From the NCBI RefSeq assembly GCF_004363775.1, contig NZ_SNZE01000002.1, positions 1 to 64,000 on the forward strand: a stretch of DNA of 64,000 nt, in the 5' to 3' direction. How positions within the stretch are numbered: the first letter of the stretch is position 1; every line of letters starts with the position of its first letter. The notes under the pieces were generated by a model that saw only the letters and a program-made list of their open reading frames with translations, did not search any database and was not told the origin of the DNA. Below are positions 7,648 to 16,737 of this stretch, one piece after another. The stretch is from Hydromonas duriensis (GTDB lineage: Bacteria > Pseudomonadota > Gammaproteobacteria > Burkholderiales > Burkholderiaceae). The translations under genes and the position numbers were made by a program.

Positions 7648-8277
7648 ATGAAACCAGCAGCGCGACAAGAGATATTCACTCGCTTTCGGGATTTAAATCC
7701 ACATCCCACGACAGAACTCGTCTATAAAAGCCCTTTTGAATTGCTCATTGCCGTGGTTTTATCGGCACAAGCCACAGACGTCGGTGTGAATAAAGCCACA
7801 GCAAAGCTTTTTCCGATTGCCAATACACCCGAAACTATTTTGGCTCTTGGGGAAGAAGGCTTAATCCCTTTTATCAACACCATTGGGCTGTTTCGCAGCA
7901 AAGCCAAACATGTCATCGGCTTGTGCGCCATGCTGATTAACAAGCATAACGGCCAAGTACCCGACGACCGCGCATCACTCGAAGCCCTCCCTGGCGTCGG
8001 TCGAAAAACAGCGAATGTCATTCTCAATACAGTTTTTAGACAACCCACCATGGCGGTGGATACGCACATTTTTCGCCTTGGCAATCGAACGGGACTTGCA
8101 ACGGGTAAAACCGTACTGGACGTTGAAAAAAAACTCCTGAAAAATATTCCCAAAGAATTTTTACTCGATGCGCATCACTGGTTGATTTTGCACGGGCGGT
8201 ACGTGTGCCAAGCACGTAAGCCCAAATGCGGCGAGTGCATCATTCACGACTTATGTGATTACAAAGCAAAATCTTAA
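7648..8277 (+). CDS. nth: Endonuclease III
   Basis: Nth is a DNA glycosylase/AP lyase that removes oxidised pyrimidines in base-excision repair. At 209 residues it is of normal length. The helix-hairpin-helix reads LEALPGVGRKTANVIL, with the catalytic Lys in GRKTAN. The catalytic Asp is in VDTHIFRLGNR. The [4Fe-4S] cluster Cys pattern C-x6-C-x2-C-x5-C is complete at the C-terminus (CQARKPKCGECIIHDLC). All required residues are present. It is probably translated with the preceding isomerase gene, whose stop codon is 7 bp upstream. Confidence 0.97.
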   Translation: MKPAARQEIFTRFRDLNPHPTTELVYKSPFELLIAVVLSAQATDVGVNKATAKLFPIANTPETILALGEEGLIPFINTIGLFRSKAKHVIGLCAMLINKHNGQVPDDRASLEALPGVGRKTANVILNTVFRQPTMAVDTHIFRLGNRTGLATGKTVLDVEKKLLKNIPKEFLLDAHHWLILHGRYVCQARKPKCGECIIHDLCDYKAKS

Positions 8278-8351
8278 TTTTTGCAGCATTAACATCCAAA
8301 TAAGCCCCTGCTTTTTCACGCCGCCACATGGTGTTCTTGCCCCATGCCCGC

Positions 8352-8357
8352 TATAAT
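8352..8357 (+). promoter_or_regulatory. -10 element upstream of gltX
   Basis: A perfect TATAAT lies 34 bp before the gltX ATG at 8392. The -35 region at 17 bp (TGGTGT) is a poor match. It also lies inside an in-frame upstream extension of gltX, which argues that the extension is not translated. Confidence 0.4.
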
Positions 8358-8391
8358 GTCGCCTTACCGACGTTTTTTTGTAAAGGCATTC

Positions 8392-9813
8392 ATGAGCACC
8401 TCTACCACTCCCATCCGCACCCGCTTTGCTCCTAGCCCCACTGGTGCTTTGCACATTGGCGGCGCACGCACTGCACTATTCAGCTGGGCTTTGGCCAAAC
8501 ATTTTGGCGGCACATTTGTACTGCGCATTGAAGACACCGATGTTGAACGCTCAACACCTGAAAATGTAGCTGAAATTCTTAATGCTATGAAATGGCTGAA
8601 TTTGGCGCATGACGACGGCCCTTATTATCAAATGCAACGCATGGATCGTTATCGCGAAGTCATCGCACACATGCTAAAGGATGGTTCAGCATACTATTGC
8701 TACACCTCAAAAGAAGAGCTTGAAGCCATGCGCGAAGCACAAAAATTGCGTGGCGAACGTGAAAAATACGACGGCACTTGGCGACCTGAAACAGGAAAAC
8801 AATTGCCTACGCCACCAGCGGGCGTACAACCTGTTGTTCGATTTAAAAATCCATTAACAGGCAAAACTTCTTGGACGGATGTCGTCAAAGGCGAAATTTC
8901 GTTCAACAATGAAGAACTAGACGACCTCATCATCGCCCGTCCCGATGGCACGCCTACTTATAATTTTTGTGTTGTTGTTGATGACTGGGACATGGGCATC
9001 ACCCACGTCATTCGAGGCGACGACCATGTTAACAATACGCCGAAACAAATCAATATTTTAAAAGCCTTGGGCGCGCCCCTACCCTTTTATGGGCATATCC
9101 CAATGATTCTTGCTCCAGACGGCTCTAAATTATCCAAACGCAAAAATGCAACTGCGGTCATGGATTACGAGCGCATGGGATATTTGCCAGAAGCCTTGTG
9201 TAATTATTTAGCCCGTCTTGGTTGGGGACATGGCGATGATGAAATTTTTTCACGTGAACAATTCATCGAATGGTTCAGCGTTGAACACCTGTCTTCCTCA
9301 TCATCTCAATGGGATCCGAAAAAACTCAACTGGATTAACAACCACTATATCAACCAAAAAGACAACGCTGAGTTGACCGACTTAATCGCTCAACGCCTTA
9401 CCAAACGCTTAGAAAGTCAGGCAGGTACTGTGCCTTTGGACTCTTACTCCTTGGCAGCCATCGTTGAACTATATAAATCACGTTGCGACACTTTAGAGGA
9501 CGTCACGTCAGCCGCCGAAGGTTTTTATCTCAAATACACGCCCAATGCAGTGCTCATCGCTGAACACGTTAACGATGCGAATCGCCCAGCTTTACTTGAC
9601 TTCGCTAACAAACTAAAAGAAATTGACTGGAGCAAAGACACCATCAATGCCCTTATCAAGAGCACTTTGGCTGAGCACAATTTAAAAATGCCCGCGTTCG
9701 GCGTTCCTTTGCGCGCCATCCTTCTGGGGCAAACACAAAGCCCTTCATTGGATGCGATTGTGCATCTCTTAGGTCGCTCCGAGTGCGTTTCTAGAATTCT
9801 GAGCGTTATTTAG
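8392..9813 (+). CDS. gltX: Glutamyl-tRNA synthetase
   Basis: GltX charges tRNA-Glu and is a class I aminoacyl-tRNA synthetase. From this ATG the protein has 473 residues. The HIGH-type motif is HIGG in [22 protein letters not shown] at the N-terminus, and the KMSKS-type motif is SKLSKRKNA. The anticodon-binding helical domain fills the C-terminal third. The open frame extends 16 codons upstream, but the family starts just before [13 protein letters not shown] lies 6 nt before this ATG, and a TATAAT lies in the upstream part, so the later start was chosen. Confidence 0.97.
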   Translation: MSTSTTPIRTRFAPSPTGALHIGGARTALFSWALAKHFGGTFVLRIEDTDVERSTPENVAEILNAMKWLNLAHDDGPYYQMQRMDRYREVIAHMLKDGSAYYCYTSKEELEAMREAQKLRGEREKYDGTWRPETGKQLPTPPAGVQPVVRFKNPLTGKTSWTDVVKGEISFNNEELDDLIIARPDGTPTYNFCVVVDDWDMGITHVIRGDDHVNNTPKQINILKALGAPLPFYGHIPMILAPDGSKLSKRKNATAVMDYERMGYLPEALCNYLARLGWGHGDDEIFSREQFIEWFSVEHLSSSSSQWDPKKLNWINNHYINQKDNAELTDLIAQRLTKRLESQAGTVPLDSYSLAAIVELYKSRCDTLEDVTSAAEGFYLKYTPNAVLIAEHVNDANRPALLDFANKLKEIDWSKDTINALIKSTLAEHNLKMPAFGVPLRAILLGQTQSPSLDAIVHLLGRSECVSRILSVI

Positions 9814-9959
9814 TTTAGTCTTAGCATTCAAGTACACCAGCTTTTTCTGACAGCTCAATGGCGGTTCGCACGGTTGTTTAGCAAAGCCTGTACAATGTTA
9901 ACTCTGTCTATAAAAGGCAGCCCATTTTTATTTATTTTTGATTTACTTTGGAGGTACTT

Positions 9960-10562
9960 ATGGCCGTTTTAGTAGGAAAACCAGCACCAGACTTTACAGT
10001 AGCCGCCGTTTTAGGCACAGGTGAAATCGTCAATGACTATACGTTCTCAAAAGCATCCAGTGGCAAATATGCCATGGTTTTTTTCTACCCTCTTGACTTC
10101 ACTTTTGTTTGCCCTTCAGAACTCATCGCCTTAGACCACAAAATGTCTGAATTTACAGCACGCGGTGTTGAAGTGGTCGCCGTTTCAGTCGATTCAGAAT
10201 TCACTCATAATGCATGGCGCAACACCCCTATCAACAACGGTGGCATTGGCGCTGTCAAATACACCATGGCTGCGGACATCAAACGCGAAATCCAACAAGC
10301 CTATGATGTTGAATCAGCCGATGGCGTGGCATTCCGTGGTGCGTTCATCATTGATAAAAATGGCATCGTGCGCTCACAAATTGTCAATGATTTGCCACTT
10401 GGCCGTAGCATGGACGAGCTTTTACGCATTGTTGACGCTTTGCAATTCACCGATGAGCACGGCGAAGTGTGCCCTGCCAACTGGCAAAAAGGCGACAAAG
10501 GCATGACGGCCTCTCCAGAAGGCGTGGCGGCTTATTTGTCAGAACATGCTGACAAACTATGA
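9960..10562 (+). CDS. 2-Cys peroxiredoxin (AhpC/TSA family)
   Basis: This thiol peroxidase reduces H2O2 and organic hydroperoxides in the cytoplasm. It has 200 residues. The peroxidatic Cys (~51) is in FYPLDFTFVCPSE, and the resolving Cys is in EHGEVCPANW near residue 172, so it is a typical 2-Cys enzyme. GGAGG lies 5 nt before the ATG, which fixes the start. A strong terminator follows. There is no adjacent ahpF or oxyR, so the electron donor (thioredoxin or AhpF/AhpD type) cannot be told from the window. Confidence 0.95.
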   Translation: MAVLVGKPAPDFTVAAVLGTGEIVNDYTFSKASSGKYAMVFFYPLDFTFVCPSELIALDHKMSEFTARGVEVVAVSVDSEFTHNAWRNTPINNGGIGAVKYTMAADIKREIQQAYDVESADGVAFRGAFIIDKNGIVRSQIVNDLPLGRSMDELLRIVDALQFTDEHGEVCPANWQKGDKGMTASPEGVAAYLSEHADKL

Positions 10563-10615
10563 TTGAACTGTAATTGTTATGTGTGTTTATCCACACCATT
10601 CACAGTGTTACAGAT

Positions 10616-10645
10616 AAAAAATGCAGCCTTGGGCTGCATTTTTTT
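10616..10645. terminator. Bidirectional intrinsic terminator
   Basis: AAAAAATGCAGCC ttg GGCTGCATTTTTT: a 12-bp or longer stem with a 3-nt loop and T/A tracts on both sides. It serves the peroxiredoxin gene and the convergent DUF2892 gene. Confidence 0.9.
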
Positions 10646-10713
10646 AACCGACTAAGCGAACAAGAAGTTATTAATAAATTCAAGCTCCCCAAAAAAAGTT
10701 TCAAATTGTTGAA

Positions 10714-10920
10714 CTAATCTTTCGGGCAGTTTTTATTCACGCCAAACAATGTGTACACAGGGCAAAACCTCATTAAACCCGTAAACAAAAGGATTATGCC
10801 CAGCCAGCCCCACGCACCAATTTGACCAAACATAGCCAGCAAAATCAATACAGCACCCACAACGACTCGCAAGACACGATCTACTCGACCTACATTTGAT
10901 TTATTTGCATTCGATTCCAC
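10714..10920 (-). CDS. DUF2892 small inner-membrane protein
   Basis: This 68-residue protein has two predicted membrane helices (VLRVVVGAVLILLAMFG and GWLGIILLFTGLMRF) and the family ending FCPVYTLFGVNKNC with paired Cys. DUF2892 modules occur alone or fused to rhodanese (YgaP); their role is unclear. The GTG start was chosen because GGGGAG sits 7 nt upstream; the open frame reaches 36 bp further with only TTG codons. It is convergent with the peroxiredoxin and divergent from hemJ. Confidence 0.75.
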   Translation of the reverse strand: MESNANKSNVGRVDRVLRVVVGAVLILLAMFGQIGAWGWLGIILLFTGLMRFCPVYTLFGVNKNCPKD

Positions 10921-10993
10921 GATATTTCTCCCCAAACTAGATTGCTTGACGGCCAACTCGTGATTTTATTTTACACTTTTTTAACAATGAAGC

Positions 10994-11056
10994 AAGCATT
11001 TTTTACGTTGTTCTACTTATATCTTAAAAAATAATTTATGAAATAAAAAAATGCTT
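10994..11056. repeat. Inverted repeat, 11-bp arms
   Basis: AAGCATTTTTT at 10994-11004 and AAAAAATGCTT at 11046-11056 are perfect inverse copies, 41 bp apart, in the otherwise featureless AT-rich gap between the DUF2892 gene and hemJ. No terminal duplication or coding content points to a mobile element; it may be an mRNA or DNA structure. Confidence 0.4.
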
Positions 11057-11222
11057 TATGAGCGTATTGATTCATCGTCCATTTTTTTAAAAATTTAGAC
11101 GAACGGCTGTTTTTAACTCAACACCAAAATATCTACAAAGCTTTTCACTCAAACTGCCGTACAATATAGACCTAGCGTAAAAAAACACCCTGATTCAACA
11201 CCACTTTTGAAAGCTCACGTCT

Positions 11223-11645
11223 ATGCTTTATGCTTGGTTAAAAATATTTCACATCGTCTTTGTCATGTCTTGGTTTGCAGGTTTATTCTATCTACCACGA
11301 ATTTTTGTGAATTTAGCGCAAGAAACTGAAGCATCGGTACAACAAAGATTAATCTTAATGGCAAATCGACTCTACCGTTTTATGCATATTCTTGCTGTAC
11401 CTGCCATTGGCTTCGGACTCGCCTTATGGTTGTTGATTGGTTTTAAAGGCGGTTGGATTCACATCAAACTCACACTGGTATTGTTGGCATTAGCTTATCA
11501 TCTGTTCTGCGGCAAGTTACTCAAAAAATTTAGTCTCAATCGCAATACACACCCTCATGTTTGTTATCGCTGGTTCAATGAAATTCCCGTTATATTGATG
11601 CTTGCCATCACGGCATTAGTGGTCATCAAGCCATTTTCCTCATAA
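11223..11645 (+). CDS. hemJ: HemJ-type protoporphyrinogen IX oxidase
   Basis: HemJ oxidises protoporphyrinogen IX to protoporphyrin IX, the penultimate haem step, in the inner membrane. At 140 residues with four predicted helices it has family size. The N-terminal signature WLKIFHIVFVMSWFAGLFYLPRIFV carries the conserved His and Arg. Later conserved parts are RLYRFMH and the helix containing GGWIHIKL. It could also be described as a CopD/UPF0093 membrane protein. It ends 17 bp before the RlmL-like gene and is probably co-transcribed with it. Confidence 0.85.
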   Translation: MLYAWLKIFHIVFVMSWFAGLFYLPRIFVNLAQETEASVQQRLILMANRLYRFMHILAVPAIGFGLALWLLIGFKGGWIHIKLTLVLLALAYHLFCGKLLKKFSLNRNTHPHVCYRWFNEIPVILMLAITALVVIKPFSS

Positions 11646-11662
11646 TTTTTAAAGATTGTTTT

Positions 11663-12814
11663 ATGTCGTTATCATTTTTTGCCCCCTGCCCGCGCGGCTT
11701 AGAGCCTTTATTGGTACAAGAATTACAACAACTCAATGCGCAATACATCAAAGCCACACATGGCGGCGTGGCTTTCGCGGGCGATATTGCGCTGATGTAT
11801 CGCGCCAACTTACACTCACGCATTGCTTCAAGGATATTACTTAAACTTAATCAAGCGGGTTATCGAAACGAGGATGATATTTACAAACTCGCCTCGCGCA
11901 CACCATGGAGCAGCTACTTTACGCCAGACCACTCGATTAAAGTTGAGGTCAATGCCATCAAGTCGCCTTTGCGTAGTTTAGAATTTATCACCTTGCGCAT
12001 AAAAGATGCGGTATGTGACTATTTCCGTGACCTCATGGACCGTCGTCCAAGCGTTGATACAGCCTATCCAGACGTTCGCATTTATGCCTTTTTAACAGAG
12101 TTTGAAGCCACACTTTATCTTGACACATCAGGAGAGGCCCTTTTTAAACGAGGCTGGCGAGAAGATAAAGGTCGAGCCCCTTTACGCGAAAATTTGGCAG
12201 CAGGACTTATTATGCTATCAGGTTGGCAGCCAAACCAACCCCTGTTTGACCCCATGTGCGGTAGCGGGACACTGGTCATAGAAGCGGGACTGATGGCCGC
12301 GAATATTCCACCAGGTTGGCAACGTCCTTTTGCTTTTGAGAACTATCACGGTTTTGACAAGACTTTATGGCATAAAATTTTAAATGATGTCAAAATCGAC
12401 AAAACCCCGCGTGCATTGTATGCGTCCGATATCAGTGCCCACGCTGTAAATGACATTGCGCACAACTTAGAACGAGCGGAGTTGCCTTTCGCTGTTGCTT
12501 TTGAACAGCAAAATGTCCTCAATGCCATGCCGCCAGGTGAAAATGGCGTATTGGTCTGCAACCCCCCTTATGGTGAACGAATTGACGTGACAACATCTGA
12601 GGAATACTCTGTCTTTTTTAAACAATGGGCCGATCACTTGAAAGCGCATTTTTCAGGCTGGAATGCCTATATTTTAACGTCAGATCGCGACACACCAAAG
12701 TACATGCGTTTATCGCCATCGAAAAAAACACCGCTATTTAATGGTGCTTTGGATTGCCGTTTGTTTGAATTCAAGATGGTTCAAGGTAGCGCGCGTAAAG
12801 AAAAACCAAATTAA
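11663..12814 (+). CDS. rlmL: THUMP-domain 23S rRNA (guanine-N2) methyltransferase, RlmL type
   Basis: This 383-residue protein combines an N-terminal THUMP RNA-binding region (residues ~1-150, starting SFFAPCPRGLEPLLVQEL) with a class I SAM-dependent methyltransferase domain. The SAM-binding motif is FDPMCGSGTLVIEAGLMA and the catalytic motif is NPPYGERI. It matches the RlmL half of E. coli RlmKL, which makes m2G2445 in 23S rRNA; the fused RlmK half is absent, as in many bacteria. It follows hemJ by 17 bp and is closed by a terminator. Confidence 0.88.
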   Translation: MSLSFFAPCPRGLEPLLVQELQQLNAQYIKATHGGVAFAGDIALMYRANLHSRIASRILLKLNQAGYRNEDDIYKLASRTPWSSYFTPDHSIKVEVNAIKSPLRSLEFITLRIKDAVCDYFRDLMDRRPSVDTAYPDVRIYAFLTEFEATLYLDTSGEALFKRGWREDKGRAPLRENLAAGLIMLSGWQPNQPLFDPMCGSGTLVIEAGLMAANIPPGWQRPFAFENYHGFDKTLWHKILNDVKIDKTPRALYASDISAHAVNDIAHNLERAELPFAVAFEQQNVLNAMPPGENGVLVCNPPYGERIDVTTSEEYSVFFKQWADHLKAHFSGWNAYILTSDRDTPKYMRLSPSKKTPLFNGALDCRLFEFKMVQGSARKEKPN

Positions 12815-12864
12815 CCACTCTAAACATGTACTGTATATAAACCGTTACTAAAATTTTTTAAAAT

Positions 12865-12899
12865 AAAAAGCCCACATATTTTGCTATGTGGGCTTTTTT
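12865..12899. terminator. Bidirectional intrinsic terminator
   Basis: AAAAAGCCCACATA / TATGTGGGCTTTTTT with a 6-nt loop, between the convergent rlmL-like gene and ompW. Confidence 0.92.
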
Positions 12900-12921
12900 A
12901 CAAACGTCACTTACGTGATTT

Positions 12922-13530
12922 TTAGAACGAAAAACGACGTCCGATACCTACACCAAAGACCAAAGGATTGACTTTTAAGCTACCTAAATTAGTAGAACCA
13001 ATGTTGGCATTGGTACGAATATTCAAATACTTAACGTCAAAGTTAACAAAATATTTATCATTTAACATGACATCCGTACCTGCTTGAAATGCCAAGCCAA
13101 AGCTATTGTTATTAATTGAAACAGGCGTGCCTGCAACATTCAAGTCATTGTTGTAAAAATGTGTATAGTTGATACCTGCGCCAATGTATGGACGTATTTT
13201 GGCATCAGGTGAAAAGTGGTATTGCACGGTCAAAGTTGGTGGCAACACACTAACTTTACCCAAGCCACCCAAGTCACTAGACAAACTGTGGCGTGACGTG
13301 CCTAAAATCAACTCTGCACCAATATTTTTGGTTACCATATAAGTGAAGTCAAGCTCTGGCACTACTTTTGTATCTACAGAAGCATTAACAGTCGACAAAA
13401 CACCCGCAGTACTATCTTGCGGCGCAACGGTGATGACACGCCCACGCACAATCAAATCACCTTGATCCGCCATCACGGTCGGTGCAAACAAGGCCAATGC
13501 TGACAAACCAGCGAGTACCGATTTTTTCAT
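12922..13530 (-). CDS. ompW: OmpW-family outer membrane protein
   Basis: This 202-residue eight-stranded beta-barrel has a clear signal peptide (MKKSVLAGLSALALFAPTVMA, cleaved before DQGD). OmpW features include FTYMVTKNIGAELILG, the long TVQYHFSPDAKIRPYIGAGINYTHFYNN segment and the C-terminal aromatic ending (FGVGIGRRFSF) recognised by the BAM complex. OmpW channels are linked to small hydrophobic solute passage and stress or oxygen responses. The start was set at the ATG with GGAG 7 nt upstream; the frame extends 13 codons more without signal-peptide character. A 7-3-7 palindrome lies ~120 bp upstream. Confidence 0.92.
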   Translation of the reverse strand: MKKSVLAGLSALALFAPTVMADQGDLIVRGRVITVAPQDSTAGVLSTVNASVDTKVVPELDFTYMVTKNIGAELILGTSRHSLSSDLGGLGKVSVLPPTLTVQYHFSPDAKIRPYIGAGINYTHFYNNDLNVAGTPVSINNNSFGLAFQAGTDVMLNDKYFVNFDVKYLNIRTNANIGSTNLGSLKVNPLVFGVGIGRRFSF

Positions 13531-13611
13531 AACACACTCCAAAAATATTGAAAATAAACCGAAAAACAACTCTTATAAACAGCGTTTTTCAATGGCGAGT
13601 GTAAACACATA

Positions 13612-13632
13612 AACCACTTCAACCATGTGGTT
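13612..13632. repeat. Inverted repeat upstream of ompW
   Basis: AACCAC / GTGGTT with a 9-bp spacer, 82-102 bp upstream of the ompW start. A possible regulator site; no consensus recognised. Confidence 0.35.
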
Positions 13633-13648
13633 ATTATGCATCATTTCC

Positions 13649-13665
13649 ACATAAATGATTTATGT
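13649..13665. promoter_or_regulatory. Perfect palindrome upstream of ompW, candidate operator
   Basis: ACATAAA-TGA-TTTATGT has perfect 7-bp arms and a 3-bp centre, in the 292-bp gap between ompW and the ABC ATPase gene. The size suits a dimeric regulator. It does not match FNR or CRP consensus well. Confidence 0.45.
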
Positions 13666-13822
13666 TTTTTTAAACATTTCAGAAATTAGTGAAATAAACC
13701 AGGTGGTTTTGTACGGTTCACGTTAAAAATGAGACATAAAAAATACACTCGTGATTGCTATGAAACGATGGAATTGATGAATTTAATTTTTAATAATGAA
13801 AAACAATGCCATACCGCAGTAT

Positions 13823-14593
13823 TTATGATTCGACTTGCCACCAGCAGCCTTGCTCTGCTTGAAGATAATTAAGTTGAACACCATACGCTTGACTCAAGAT
13901 ATCAATCTGCATAACTTCATCCAAAGTACCCGCTTTAATGACCTGAGCGGATTGATTGACGTTTTTTTTGATTAATAAAACGTGCGTTGCAAATTGTGAA
14001 ACCTGATTCAAATCATGTACAGCAGCGATTACTGCGCATGGCGCACTATCCAAATACTTTAATAATGTGTCCTGCCAAGCCAAATCTTGCGCGGCAAAAG
14101 GCTCGTCCAATAACCATAGTTGTGTCTTTGCAGTCAACCGTGCCGCGCTCATTGCCCATGTTAAACGCTGCCGCTCCCCGCCAGACAAAGTGTGCACCCA
14201 GTGGTGAGCACGCTCAAATAGGCCATATTGTTTTAATATCAAGTCTGCAGCTTCTTGGTTCAAATCATCCGTCATGCAATTTAAAGCTTGCGCCACAGTT
14301 AGCGTAAAAGGCTCTTCATAACGCTGAGGCACCCACATCCTTAACTCGGCCTGCTGGCGTACTGACATTGTGTTTAGTTTGTGCCCATTCAATCGAATTT
14401 TTTGGGCTGATGGCGCATGAATACCTAATAAAGCATGCAAAATGCTGGTTTTACCTGCACCATTGGCACCTAAGATAGCCCAACGCTCACCCGTTTGTAC
14501 GACCCAGTCAAAAGGTTCTAATATCATTTGTGCACCATGTTGAATGGATAACTGCTCAACCTGCAACAATGGCGAATCGCTGATTAAATTCAT
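13823..14593 (-). CDS. ABC transporter ATPase, FecE/BtuD type
   Basis: This 256-residue nucleotide-binding subunit powers an iron-chelate, haem or cobalamin importer. Walker A is GANGAGKTS, the Q-loop region is WVPQRYEEPF, the signature is LSGGERQR, Walker B is LWLLDEPFA and the switch His is in AVHDLN. It overlaps the upstream permease gene by 4 bp (ATGA), so the two are translationally coupled. No periplasmic binding protein or TonB receptor is next to them, so the substrate cannot be read from context. Confidence 0.9.
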   Translation of the reverse strand: MNLISDSPLLQVEQLSIQHGAQMILEPFDWVVQTGERWAILGANGAGKTSILHALLGIHAPSAQKIRLNGHKLNTMSVRQQAELRMWVPQRYEEPFTLTVAQALNCMTDDLNQEAADLILKQYGLFERAHHWVHTLSGGERQRLTWAMSAARLTAKTQLWLLDEPFAAQDLAWQDTLLKYLDSAPCAVIAAVHDLNQVSQFATHVLLIKKNVNQSAQVIKAGTLDEVMQIDILSQAYGVQLNYLQAEQGCWWQVES

Positions 14594-15597
14594 ACCGCCC
14601 CACTTTCACGCGCCCGAATAATCAATTGCCATGCTAAAAAAGGAGCCCCCAACAATACGGTAAACAATCCCACAGGTAATTGTGTAGGGGCAAATAACAA
14701 TCGAGCCACCACATCTGCCAACACCAACAAAATCCCGCCCCACAAAACGCATAACGGTAAAATCAAGCGCATGTTTGCACCAAAAAAACGCCCGCCCAAA
14801 GACTTGACCATATGCGGCACAAGTAAACCGACAAAACCAATAGCGCCCGCCTCCATTACCGCGACAGCGGTTGCCAAACCTGCCAACAACAAAAGCTGCC
14901 AACGTAATCGCGTCACGTCAACACCGACACTATGAGCCATCACAGCACCGCGCATCAAAACCGCCATTGGTCGCGCCAACCCCAAGGCCAATGCCAAAAT
15001 CAACCAAACGCTACACCATGCAACATAATGAGAACCTGCGCCCGCTAAATCGCCCATCATCCAAAACAACGCGCTGCGTACATTGCGATCGGGCAAGACC
15101 AATAAAACTCCGCTGACCAAAGCATTAAGCAAAGCAGATAACACAATCCCCAATAATAACAACACCGTGACATCACCTTCTAAACGCGAATAGCGACGTA
15201 GAACCCACAACATCAGCCCTAAAGCAACCAAAGCCCCAAACAAAGCCAAACTTTGTTGCAGCCACCAAGAACCGCCCATTAACATGCCCAATAATACGCA
15301 AAACGATGCCCCAGAAGCCGCACCCAGCATGTATGGCTCAGCCAAAGGATTGCGTAATAGCACTTGCAACATCAAGCCCGCTAGAGCAAGCAACCCACCC
15401 ACGCCAAATGATGCCAAGACACGGGGTAAGCGCAGCTGCCAAAAAACAGCCTCTGATAAATCAAGCGCTCCCGCCGTCAGCCCCAATACAATCACCGATA
15501 TGGCAATCAATATGGACACAAACAGCACCACACCCGTACGGGCGTATGGTGGTGGTTTGATAAAATTAGAGTGATGAGAGTGGTCTGTAGGGCGCAT
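14590..15597 (-). CDS. FecCD-family ABC permease
   Basis: This is the membrane subunit of the importer whose ATPase follows. It has 335 residues from this ATG and about ten hydrophobic segments. FecCD hallmarks are LRLPRVLASFGVGGLLALAG, LQVLLRNPLAEPYMLGAASGA, and GAIGFVGLLVPHM (the ATPase-coupling region). BtuC, FhuB-half and FecCD proteins share these, so cobalamin and ferric-siderophore uptake are both possible. An in-frame ATG eight codons upstream is an alternative start. No cobalamin riboswitch is visible in the 106 bp before it. Confidence 0.88.
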   Translation of the reverse strand: MRPTDHSHHSNFIKPPPYARTGVVLFVSILIAISVIVLGLTAGALDLSEAVFWQLRLPRVLASFGVGGLLALAGLMLQVLLRNPLAEPYMLGAASGASFCVLLGMLMGGSWWLQQSLALFGALVALGLMLWVLRRYSRLEGDVTVLLLLGIVLSALLNALVSGVLLVLPDRNVRSALFWMMGDLAGAGSHYVAWCSVWLILALALGLARPMAVLMRGAVMAHSVGVDVTRLRWQLLLLAGLATAVAVMEAGAIGFVGLLVPHMVKSLGGRFFGANMRLILPLCVLWGGILLVLADVVARLLFAPTQLPVGLFTVLLGAPFLAWQLIIRARESGAV

Positions 15598-15659
15598 TGG
15601 ATAGAAAAGAAATATCAACAAATTCAGTCATTCATCCTCACCGAACCATCATGACAGAA

Positions 15660-15687
15660 AATAAAAAAATAGTGGGCATAGCCCACT
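15660..15687 (-). terminator. Intrinsic terminator after the DUF4149 gene
   Basis: On the minus strand AGTGGGC-tat-GCCCACT is followed by ATTTTTTTATTTT. It separates the greA/DUF4149 unit from the ABC importer downstream. Confidence 0.88.
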
Positions 15688-15703
15688 TTACGACCTTAAA
15701 GGC

Positions 15704-16171
15704 TTATTTTGGACGCGACAATCGCCGCCATAACAAAAACACCAAGATGCTACTTTGTAGCAAGTAAATCACTTGTGAAACGGCATGTAATCGCCCGAAT
15801 GAAGCCATCGCATACGCATCTGGAAATAAAATTTTAAGGGCTGCCATTTTTGGGGCAAGTCCTACATACTGAACCAAGACTAAAAACACCAAGCCAAGCA
15901 GCCACCATACTTCAGGTTGGTGGTGCAACCGTTGACTGAAACGCAGGCGTAAATCCAGCACCACCACCATGGCACAAGCCAACCCCATGACATTCACGGC
16001 TTTGAACATGACACCTGCCGCTTCACCCGCCAAAGCCGTTGGGAAAGATGCAAATAAAGCTGGGGCAAACACATAACCCGCCCCCCAAGTGGCTCCCGCC
16101 CACAACACCAGTGCAAAATGAGCGACAAGACTTAAAGCACCTTGGATTCGACTGGTTGTGGTTTCTTTCAT
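15704..16171 (-). CDS. DUF4149 membrane protein
   Basis: This 155-residue inner-membrane protein has four hydrophobic segments (around residues 10-35, 50-72, 88-106 and 130-150). DUF4149 proteins are commonly encoded beside greA in betaproteobacteria, as here, 46 bp downstream of greA. The biochemical role is unknown. Conserved-looking charged residues (DLRLRFSQR between the second and third helices) face the cytoplasm in a simple topology prediction. It is closed by a terminator. Confidence 0.78.
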   Translation of the reverse strand: MKETTTSRIQGALSLVAHFALVLWAGATWGAGYVFAPALFASFPTALAGEAAGVMFKAVNVMGLACAMVVVLDLRLRFSQRLHHQPEVWWLLGLVFLVLVQYVGLAPKMAALKILFPDAYAMASFGRLHAVSQVIYLLQSSILVFLLWRRLSRPK

Positions 16172-16217
16172 TGTTCAGCACCCATTTTGATGGTAAAACA
16201 AATCCGTATTAAAAGTA

Positions 16218-16694
16218 TTAAACGTATAAAACATCAATGATTTCATACTCACGTTTGCCAGATGGTGCTTGAAACTCAACCTCATCGCCTGCGTACTTGC
16301 CAATTAAGGCACGAGCAATCGGTGAGCTGATGGATATTTTACTCAGTTTAATATCGGCTTCATCGTCACCAACGATTTGATAACGCACTTCTGCGCTGTT
16401 ATCCAAATCCTCAAGCACCACCGTCGCGCCAAAAACCACACGTCCTTCGGCATCCAACTCACTTGGGTCGATAATTTGGCAGTTGGACAACTTTGACTCC
16501 AACTCTAAAATTCGCCCCTCTACGAAGGCTTGCTTTTCTTTAGCCGCGTCGTAATCTGCATTTTCAGATAAGTCGCCCTGCGCACGCGCTTCTGCAATCG
16601 CATTAATCACCCAAGGGCGTTGCACAGATTTCAAATCGTGTAACTCATCTTTTAGCATTTGTGCACCGAGTTTGGTAATCGGAATGGCTGCCAT
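16218..16694 (-). CDS. greA: Transcription elongation factor GreA
   Basis: GreA rescues backtracked RNA polymerase by stimulating transcript cleavage through the secondary channel. It has 158 residues, the usual length. The N-terminal coiled-coil carries GDLSENADYDAAKEKQAF with the conserved acidic tip (Asp/Glu), and the FKBP-like C-terminal domain has ISSPIARALIGK and the end REYEIIDVLYV. It probably heads a two-gene unit with the DUF4149 gene. The terminator of the que operon lies just upstream. Confidence 0.97.
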   Translation of the reverse strand: MAAIPITKLGAQMLKDELHDLKSVQRPWVINAIAEARAQGDLSENADYDAAKEKQAFVEGRILELESKLSNCQIIDPSELDAEGRVVFGATVVLEDLDNSAEVRYQIVGDDEADIKLSKISISSPIARALIGKYAGDEVEFQAPSGKREYEIIDVLYV

Positions 16695-16737
16695 ATCTAA
16701 TCCTTTAAATCTTGTTTCTGAACTTTAAATATACTCT

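Noticed and set aside
7722-8153. 143-codon open frame antisense to nth
   Set aside because: nth has every catalytic and Fe-S residue, and the antisense frame has no recognisable features.
10994-11056. Insertion-element remnant suggested by 11-bp inverse repeats
   Set aside because: No transposase remnant, target duplication or second copy in the window; kept only as an inverted repeat.
15598-15703. Cobalamin riboswitch before the FecCD importer
   Set aside because: The space is about 106 bp and largely occupied by the upstream terminator; no B12-box-like sequence was seen.
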